DNA of 64,000 nucleotides from Ectobius pallidus. Taxonomy: Eukaryota > Arthropoda > Insecta > Blattodea > Ectobiidae. Both the position numbers and the translations under genes were made by a program. Location of the stretch: the NCBI GenBank assembly GCA_964059195.1, contig CAXKWD010000005.1, positions 154,223,265 through 154,287,264 on the forward strand, read 5' to 3'. Under the pieces are notes generated by a model. That model did no database searches and was not told the origin of the DNA. It saw nothing but the letters and a program-made list of their open reading frames with translations. Positions within the stretch are counted from its first letter, which is position 1, and every line of letters starts with the position of its first letter. Positions 56,587 through 64,000 of the stretch are shown here, piece by piece.

Positions 56587-56847
56587 ACATTCCGGAGTTG
56601 ATAGTCCTGGAGACGTACCGCCCAAAGGAACTGCCAGTGGAAACTATCTTCACTCAGTGCCTCCCGAACTGGTCTGACAATTCTGAGATGACCTTCCACG
56701 TGATGAAGACCGTACTACTCTACACTCTGCCCCTTCTGTTTATGTCAGTGGCCTACATCCAGATCGTGAGGGTCCTCTGGCGATCTGATAACATCCCGGG
56801 TCACACGGAGACCATGAAGTATCATTCCACTTCTTGCGGCAACAATG
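56587..56847 (+). CDS. ATR: Allatotropin/orexin-like receptor, exon covering end of TM4, extracellular loop 2, TM5 and start of loop 3 (partial gene)
   Basis: Second visible exon of the receptor. It follows a pyrimidine-rich acceptor (ACACTTGTGCTTTCAG) and ends at a consensus donor (ATG|GTGAGT at 56848). The first two bases (AC) complete the split codon left by the exon ending at 31174, giving Asp and the sequence DIPELIVLETYRP at the top of TM4. Extracellular loop 2 holds the conserved cysteine (TQCLPNW) that normally forms a disulfide with TM3. TM5 follows as VLLYTLPLLFMSVAYIQIV, then RVLWRSDNIPGH, which mirrors the RKLW..QIPG start of loop 3 in orexin receptors. The exon has 261 bases and ends in phase 1. 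TM6 and TM7 must lie on later exons, none of which I could find before 64000. No stop or frameshift is present, so the gene looks functional. The insertion of transposons just upstream of the acceptor is unusual. Confidence 0.9.
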
Positions 56848-58802
56848 GTGAGTACCAAAACATTACCCTTGAGTTTCGTAGGATCATATGTTAAACGTCT
56901 GTTCACTTATATTCTCGCCTGTATTTGTGTCAAAAGTATAATTTCGTGGTCATACCTGTCATGGCCTATCCATTGTAGATTCGTCTTTTTATGCAGATAT
57001 ATTCGAACGTTAGTAGGTAATAATTATTATTGATTTTGAAAAGTCTTGTCTCATTAGCCTACTCCACGTAATGCTATCTAAAGCATATGGTTTCTTTTTG
57101 TTGTTGTAATAATCGAATAAACTTATATTTCATTCATTTCTAGAGACACATTAATAGATTTCTTGAAATTTTCCTCAATATGAATTGCAATAATTGGCTA
57201 TTTCCGCCCTTCGAGGATGAGATTGTCAGATGTGAGTTCTAAACAATTTAGAGTTGGTGCATGTAGATTTTTGTTATTATTATTGCTTTTTTGGGGGGGG
57301 GGCCCTCCACCACTCTGGAACCCTCAACCATATACCATGCTCCAGTACCAACAACTTTTCGGAGCATTTGTTCTTTTGTTTCATTTTCCATACTTATATG
57401 CCCTAAACCAATGGGGAAACGTGTTTTGAGCTGGCTGAGCTGGCTGTTTGCTTCATTACTAACAGAACTTTGTATTTTCTCTATGTTCACCCGTCTGTCT
57501 CTCGGTCGTGTCTCCGATCCGATATTCACGTGATAGAGTGAGGAAAACCCCAAGAAAACCTCTCGCGGATAGGCTAGTATGAGAATTCACCATCCTGGGA
57601 AATTAAGATTTTTTTATATTTTTTACATTTTGTTTTGCAGGGTAAATCTACGCCAGTACAGTAAAAAATGTCATTGCATTAGTAACCCTAAAGAATTATG
57701 TGAAATTAAACTATAAATGGAAATTTACACTATCTGTAGTACATAGTAAAAGGTTAGGCTTCATAAATCTGCAATACACGTGAGGGGCCCCAACAGTAAA
57801 TCTTTCAGGGGGCCCTGGTTCTGTTAACACAACAGTCTTGCAGAAACAGTAAGATCTTTAAGTATTTTTATTGTCTTACTAAAAATACTGGGTTGCAAAA
57901 TTTACAAAAAGGTATTACCACTCATATGTAATATTGTGTGTCAGTCCTAGATTGTTAAATTTATGCACTCATTCAGGGTTAGTACAAACACAAGTTTTGA
58001 TTCCTTTGTTTATTTTAGAAGTTTGCCAAGTTTCAAGAACAATAAGTCCTTTTCTCATCATGATAACTAAAAAAGAAACAGCATTCAACAAGTAGAGACG
58101 TATAAGACGCTAACAAATCTTATTTTCTTACTTTGAGTTCGCGACAGTGAACTTTCTTCCAACATTTCTTCCTTTGACAAACTGAAAGTAAGCAAATATT
58201 TTGAGAGTAAAGGAGATAGCGTGTAGAAGAGTAGCATCATTACTGGGTGCGTCTTAATAATGCCTTCGCTAGAGTGTGTAGTTTTGATTTAATTTTGATG
58301 AACATAGGGAGCAAAGACCCGTCTCTAGTAAAGTTTAACAAGTTGCAGAGATGTGGACTAAGTAAATTAGGAGAGCAACTGGTGCCGGCAAGCCAGCTCA
58401 CGCAAGGTTCTATCTTGGGTCCCATCTTTCAGGATAATAACCATGTGGATAGCTCTGCAACTTTTCCTTCCTTAGCGAAGTTCTTTACTAAGCGTATAGC
58501 AGGAGGAAGAGAATTTTGTTTGTAGGATCATATTAGGTATTTCTATTTAAATATGCCTTACTATTATTAATTTAAAGGGCGGGAGGTTCATCTTTAGACA
58601 AGCCCCGATATCAGGTATATCGCACCCTGGGAAGAGCTTTATATAACCGCTCCTTTCATGTGTTACACTTTAAGATGAAAAGATTGTCTACTGTCTGAAA
58701 ATAACGTTTTGTACCTCCACTAGAGGTATTTTTGAATGTGTAGTGGAGTTCAAAATGCAAATTTTTTAATGCATATAGCAGTTATCCTGCAAGTCTGCTT
58801 TC
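56848..58802. other. Start of the next receptor intron; nothing else recognised
   Basis: Follows the donor GTGAGT. Includes a run of about 10 G at 57291-57302. Frames of 60-101 codons have no convincing motif. No TM6/TM7 exon found. Confidence 0.4.
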
Positions 58803-59400
58803 GGGGTTAGTTTCCCATTCTACTGGATTCGTTAATTGTGTTTTTTACACACGAAAAAAGGCAAAATTTCATGTAATATTATTCTCCAGAAGTTTTAGAA
58901 TCCATATATAGGCACATTTTGTTTCTAAGAATATTTTTAATATATGTAAAATCGGTAAGAAGTTCACAAAAAGCTAACCTAAAATGGCGCTCAGAAAGGA
59001 ATCACAATAATACAGAATCAGCTGGTAGAAACAGCGCAGGTGCATGCTGGGAAGAAGCCGATGGGTCACGTGGTGCTGGAATCAGCTGCCAACATGATAA
59101 TGGTCAGACAACCCTCCGGAAGATATAATATGCCACATTTTCGAAACCGACAGTGTATCGTACATTATTCGAAAATGCAAGGGCGCTTCGCTTCGGCTGC
59201 CGTCTCCGCTCGCGCCCTTAACTAATGTGGTTAGTGTTATGCATTATTTAGCTATATGTAGAGGTTGCAGGACCGTATGGAACAGACCAATTACAAGCAA
59301 GGTCGTTGTCAGCCAATGGGAGTGTTGGTCTGCAAGCCAGAGACCGCATACCAACGCCGAAAATCGCGTGTGGAAATCCAGTAGAGTGGGAAACTAAACC
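58803..59400. mobile_element. TIR element, about 598 bp, 7-8-bp duplication TGCTTTC
   Basis: Ends GGGGTTAGTTTCCCATTCTA and (complement of right) GGTTTAGTTTCCCACTCTAC. The direct repeat TGCTTTC lies at 58796-58802 and 59401-59407. Inside, 59120-59270 matches 10650-10830 in reverse. No coding frame recognised. hAT- or P-like by duplication length. Confidence 0.78.
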
Positions 59401-59794
59401 TGCTTTCTTTTCTTTGGACGTTATTTGCTATAAAGTTATAATAAACAAGCTTAAAACCAAAAACAATTATTAATAATTAAAAAATAACTCAAAGTAATGC
59501 CAAAACAATCAATTAATTCATTAGACACATTTGTCTATATTCGAGCTATCTTTCAACCGTCATATAAAAAAAATTAAAAATCGTCAAATGTAATCATACT
59601 TTTTTTCGTCAATATATTGAGTTCTTCAACTTCATCTACAGATTATATTAGTTAAGAGTAATTTGTATTTAATTAATTTGGTATTTCATTTCTAATTAAA
59701 ATCTGGTACGGTTCTGGATCAACATCTTGTTTCGCGAGCTTAGCGAATTTCTTTGCTTTAGTCCTTACTCTAGCTTCACATTCCCTTTGTTTTG

Positions 59795-60325
59795 CTTAAT
59801 GAAATTCTCAATAAAAGTGGATAATTAAAACCGTGTTCACAGAATCCAATCAGAATCCTTCATATTGCATGCCATTGTTTTGGTTTTCCTTTTACGTGAA
59901 ACAATGTCGAAACTTTAAACTCTGTGGTCTTATCTAAATCCTCATTTCCATTAGTGAGTTCCGTCCAAATCGAACAACGTTTGCCCATTTAGGCCTACAT
60001 TAATTATCCCTCTTCCATGTAGGTTGAAAATTGAAGCGATCGATCATTCATTGCGATATGTTGAAAAAATCTCGATGCTTTTGTTTCCAAGTTATGACAA
60101 AAAAATAAGGGAAAAGGCAAAGCCACATGCAATTGATTTGACAATTGAAATGTATTACCGAAAACTGATGCTTCGATAGAGCAAAAATTCAAGCTTCCTT
60201 CCAGTTTTTCGCTCATAACTCGCGAAGCGAAAATTAAAAATCAGACTTCGAGGTGCATTCGGCCACCCTTCATTCCATACATATTTCATATGTTAGATCT
60301 CTGAGTACAGTAGATTTCGATTATG

Positions 60326-60379
<54 letters not shown>

Positions 60380-60608
60380 GATCACAAGTGACCGTCACAA
60401 GTGTCCCAGTGTGAAAAGGCCCTTACCCTTCCAACGATAACGAAGGATGGAAAAGAGGATTTAGATAAGACCACAGAGTTTAAGGTATCGACATTGTTTC
60501 ACGTAAAAGAAAAACCACAACAAAGATGGGCAATATGAAAGATTCTGATTGGATTCTGTAAACAGTTTTAATTATCTATTTTTATTGAGAATTTCATTAA
60601 GTAAAACA
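59795..60608. repeat. Inverted repeat, arms about 165 bp, with a third half-copy at 60765-60835
   Basis: 59795-59960 and 60440-60608 are inverted copies: one holds TTTACGTGAAACAATGTCGA and CTCTGTGGTCTTATCTAAAT, the other the complements. 60765-60835 is a direct copy of part of the first arm. The spacer holds an (ATT)n tract and a right-type end of the 46604 element family (60383-60425). Confidence 0.78.
60324..60380. repeat. (ATT)n microsatellite
   Basis: About 55 bp of ATT units. Confidence 0.95.
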
Positions 60609-60835
60609 ATTCAATTCAATTAATGTTCTGTCTATACCCAGGTAAATTCATGGGTATAAAAAAAAAGACATCGTCAACAGAGGAAAAAATGCATTAGAAG
60701 AATTTTGTTTTACGTTGAAACTTTGAGTTATAAAATTAATTTACACTATAAAATGGGTTATGAATGTGAAACGTGAAACAATGTCGAAACCTTAAACTCT
60801 GTGGTCTTATCTAAATCCTCATTTCCATTCAGACT

Positions 60836-61212
60836 GGCTTTTGAAAAGAGACGTAGTAAATCGTATTTCGTCTCCAAATATCCCCTAGCAGTCTTTTATA
60901 CTGGCAACGAGACCCCAGTGACGGCGCATATCGACACACTCCTGAAAGTTCTCTAGGGAGTGCTCCAAGGTACAGCCTTCTCACTTTATATTCTTGAATT
61001 GAAAGTGAGAGGGATAAAGCCAAAGAAAATTGTCACGATCTTATGTTACGTTTCAAAAGAGGGCGCAGTGCTGTTACTCTATCATGAAAACGCTTTCAAA
61101 TACGAGATGCTGAGAATGAGACAGATCTAAGCCACGAACTTGTGATTTTCTTCAGTTTTCGAAAACAAACTGTCTGCAATAGATGTTGTGAAAATAATTT
61201 CTTACTAAGCAC
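60836..61212. other. Unrecognised sequence
   Basis: No gene recognised. Confidence 0.3.
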
Positions 61213-61223
61213 ATTGCAGTCAG

Positions 61224-61534
61224 ACCGCCGGCGTGGTCTTGTGGTTAGCGTCACTGACTACATATCTGTCGGCCCGTGTTCGATCCCCGGTATCTCGGAT
61301 TTTTCTGAGGTAGGGAGGTCTGGAGCGGGGTGCACTCAGCCTCGTGATTCAAATTGAGGACTATTGATAGAGAAGTAGCGGCTCCGATCACGGAAACCAC
61401 CATTAACTTCCGTGGGTGTCGGCATGATGACCACATGCCCCCATTCCTGCCACCTGCCTATGGTAGATGACGCAGTGGTCGGGTGGTAGGCCTTGTCCCT
61501 TCAGGGATGTAGCGCCACGGAGTTTAGTTTTTAT
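61224..61534 (+). mobile_element. tRNA-derived SINE, 311 bp, 11-bp duplication ATTGCAGTCAG
   Basis: The A-box region TGGTCTTGTGGTTAGCGTC and B box GTGTTCGATCCCCGG lie near the 5' end. ATTGCAGTCAG is repeated at 61213-61223 and 61535-61545. The body is unlike family A (no shared blocks), so it is a second SINE family. Its 3' end is T-rich (GTTTTTAT) rather than poly(A). Confidence 0.88.
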
Positions 61535-61689
61535 ATTGCAGTCAGTCCCCGACTTCAGGTACTTTGGGCCCTCGGCAATGCTTTGTATAACAGCCGCATT
61601 AATTTGTTTACTTCTATCCCTTCCCACCCCCACCCCAATTTTTTTTTCCGTTAAGTTTGAGTTTTACGCAAGTATCAATTCCCTTTTGT

Positions 61690-62100
61690 AGACTGAGCTT
61701 GACACAATATAGTTATTCAGTAACATGTTTGAAATTATTTAACAAGCTCCACAATTCAGTGATAGACATGACGCTTCCACTCTTCAAATCAAGACTCGTA
61801 TATGCGAGGCTAATAGTCAACCCCTTCTGTAGTCTGAGTGAATTTTTTGAAACTGACAGTGTTGTCATTTAACACATATTTTGTTCTATTATATTATCCA
61901 TGTGTTTTTAAATTTTACTGTGTTTTAAATTGATTTATAATTCCAAATTTTGTAAATTGAGTATTTTTTATTGTGAGATTAATCGACTGGATATAGTGTC
62001 TTTGTTTGTATAGTGTATTTGTGTTTTATCATCTGATGAGTTCAATTGCATTTTATGTATATGCTTAATGAAGAATAAACTTAAACTTATATATAAATAA
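61690..62100 (+). pseudogene. LINE 3' fragment (C-terminal tail of RT plus 3' UTR)
   Basis: The frame 61657-61872 ends CLKLFNKLHNSVIDMTLPLF, then KSRLVYARLIVN and SLSEFFET, matching the C-terminal tail pattern of the minus-strand LINE at 22097 (KLFNKDPIDA..). It is followed by an AT-rich 3' UTR. The upstream part is missing. Confidence 0.65.
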
Positions 62101-62354
62101 ATTTATGTATAAACTTATAAATAGTATTCCGATGGCATTTTATTATAGCGAGTAATCCAATCACTATCTAGGCTAGACAACAAAAATTAAAAACTTTTTC
62201 TCTGAAATAAAAATAATTTCAAGTAATTGATTGTTTGCTATTGCTAACTTCATTATAAATAAATGCCTAAAGGCTCCAAAAATATCAGTAACTCTTAATA
62301 CAGTCAATCTTTAAAATTTTACAAAATCATATAACATATCTTGTAATTTTAAAG

Positions 62355-62530
62355 CTTAGAATAGATTTAAGGGAAGTAGGATTTGTGAGGGATGGTTGGA
62401 TGGAGTTAACACAAAATAGAGTTGAATGACGGGCTCATGCAAGCGTGCAATGAACCTCCGTATTCCATAAAATAGATAATATTCCTTTAGCTTGCTTAAG
62501 CATTGTATATTGCCATTGAATAAATAATGG
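62355..62530 (+). pseudogene. LINE 3' end, same family as 54640-55085
   Basis: GATTTAAGGGAAGTAGGATT, then GATGGTTGGATGGAGTTA and GCAATGAACCTCC, TTCCATAAAATAGATAATAT and TCCTTTAGCTTGCTTAAG, ending at ATTGCCATTGAATAAATAAT. Several frameshifts relative to the 54838 frame. Confidence 0.85.
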
Positions 62531-64000
62531 CATTATAATGTTCATAAAAAAAATATGTATTACAGGTAAGTTATACCAATATTTTTAGAACAAAACACAT
62601 TTTATTGCCTTATTTCTAGTTTACAGTGAGAATCTAAAACTCAGTCTTAACATTTTTTCATTCAGTTGTCGTCAAGCTTGTTTTACAATTTTTTCCGTTA
62701 TTTTTATCTTTGCAATTTTATCTGCAATTTCTGAGAATTTAGTCTGTTTGAATCAGAGGCCTCTTTCGCGATCGTTGTAAAACCACAGCGCCCTAAAAGT
62801 CTTAAAAAACAATATTTTATTATATAATACAATTGTTTTAAATATAAAAAGTTCCCCTTCAAAATATTGCTGCCTTTTCTAGGTTTGCCGCCCTGGGCAA
62901 ATGCCCAGTCTGCCCCATTTATAAATCAGGGCCTTAGCAAGAATGGATTCTGTATAAATCCGCCTATTCAAATCTTTCTCGCTGATAGAACTCAAAATCA
63001 GTAGCATTCAAATACGTCTGTGTAGAGATTCACTGAATGTCTATCAATATAGCAAGATTAGGAATCGCACTGTTATGAATAGGGATGTAGCTCGCCAAAC
63101 TTCTCCGACAGATGGCGTGGGTGTACTAGCCGGTATGCGCTAGCTGTTCGTCACTTGTTTTTCCAGTTTTCTTCTGCTGGCTTCATGCTTTTAAATGGCG
63201 CTCCAACTTCTCAGTCCGAAAAATATGTTCGTAATTTTATATTTTTATAGAGGACACGAGGCTACTATACGTACTTCCTTGTCTACTGGGCCCTTCTAGA
63301 ATGTTGAAGTGTCAAAAATACGAAAGAAAAACCACAGCAGATAGGCTCTAAATAACACTAAAAAGGAAGGATTAACGAACAAATATTGTGAGATATTTCC
63401 GATACAGACGACATTATTTTGTACTCGACTTGCAGTAATATGTTATCAATGTATGAATATTTATATGCAGTGCGGGGATTAGATATTCTTTAATTTTAAA
63501 TTAATATTAAATTTGCCGTGAGCATCGAGAAGATGTTATAGGCCATTTAAAAATAGAATAAATTACAATAAATAAATTAAAATTACCTAGTAACGCAATG
63601 ATAATTACTGTACATTGTGTTAGTTTTATATCTTTGTTAAACTGTATCTTTAGTGCACCTTTATATTTTTAGACCACTTCCCTGTTTAATTTATTTAGTT
63701 ATTTTAGGCCTATTTATTTTACTTTGCTGTATAAATATGTGTAAATTAGGCTACTGTAGCCTTCTATTGCATCTGATATCAAAATATAAATTCTGTGATT
63801 TCTAAATAGCCAAGTTAGATTGACGGCCTCGAATAAAAATTGTGACAATAGCGTTGCCAATAACTTAACTTAACGTATGATAATTATTAAATTCTGCCTT
63901 TATAATCTGCTATGTCATGCAATGAAATATTCTTAACAATATTCTGTTTTATAACTAGAAATGAAAATCATGTAACGATGATCTAGCATAAACTTACCGA
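62531..64000. other. AT-rich DNA, nothing recognised
   Basis: No coding frame of note. One TAGGCCTA at 63705. Confidence 0.3.

Noticed and set aside
57248..57553. 101-codon minus-strand frame near a poly(G) tract
   Set aside because: No motif recognised and no splice-site support; spans low-complexity G run.
58247..58525. 92-codon frame containing TQGSILGPIF, resembling the LINE reverse-transcriptase motif PQGS.LGP
   Set aside because: The residues on either side do not follow the usual RT pattern and no other RT motif is nearby in any frame; may be a tiny LINE scrap or coincidence.

Overview
The window looks like insect nuclear DNA from a large, AT-rich, transposon-loaded genome. There is no operon structure and most long reading frames are either exons or transposon relics. 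The only host gene I can support is a G-protein-coupled receptor on the + strand. Two of its exons are visible, 31027-31174 and 56587-56847, and they join in phase across a 25.4 kb intron. The DRWYAICFPLKF segment after TM3 and the PLLFMSVAYIQIVRVLW segment of TM5 point to the allatotropin/orexin-like receptor group, so an arthropod neuropeptide receptor (allatotropin receptor) is the best call. The exons for TM1-TM2 and TM6-TM7 are not visible and probably lie outside the window. A hemimetabolous insect such as a cockroach or termite is plausible, but that is an inference.

Everything else is mobile or repetitive DNA. 1-31 kb (upstream of the first visible receptor exon): hAT transposase relic (2.5-3.1 kb); fold-back mariner (3.4-4.0 kb); a young 5'-truncated LINE with an intact 490-codon frame and target-site duplication (7.0-8.8 kb); a terminal-inverted-repeat element with a possible transposase remnant (11.6-12.5 kb); a second fold-back mariner (14.1 kb); a six-unit minisatellite (15.3-15.8 kb); tandem tRNA-like repeats (17.1-17.6 kb); hAT-type MITEs with 8-bp duplications (18.9-19.5 and 20.3-20.5 kb); LINE fragments (22.1-22.8 and 28.2-29.2 kb); several copies of a tRNA-derived SINE; and a palindrome carrying two tRNA-like cloverleaves (30.6-30.9 kb).

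31-56.6 kb (the receptor intron): nested hAT MITE, a long-TIR element, two more fold-back mariners, tRNA-like fold-backs embedded in TA/CATA microsatellites, further SINE copies, an AT-rich oligomer tract, a 1000-bp Helitron with clear ends, another hAT MITE, a LINE tail, and a perfect-TIR hAT element that stops 46 bp before the 3' splice site.

56.8-64 kb (following intron): another MITE, a 311-bp SINE with an 11-bp duplication, LINE tails, and AT-rich DNA.

The window-wide themes are (1) symmetric fold-back elements made of duplicated ends, in at least two mariner families and in a tRNA-like family; (2) several unrelated short elements whose 8-bp duplications identify them as hAT-like; and (3) strong over-representation of the palindrome TAGGCCTA (17 copies found by eye).
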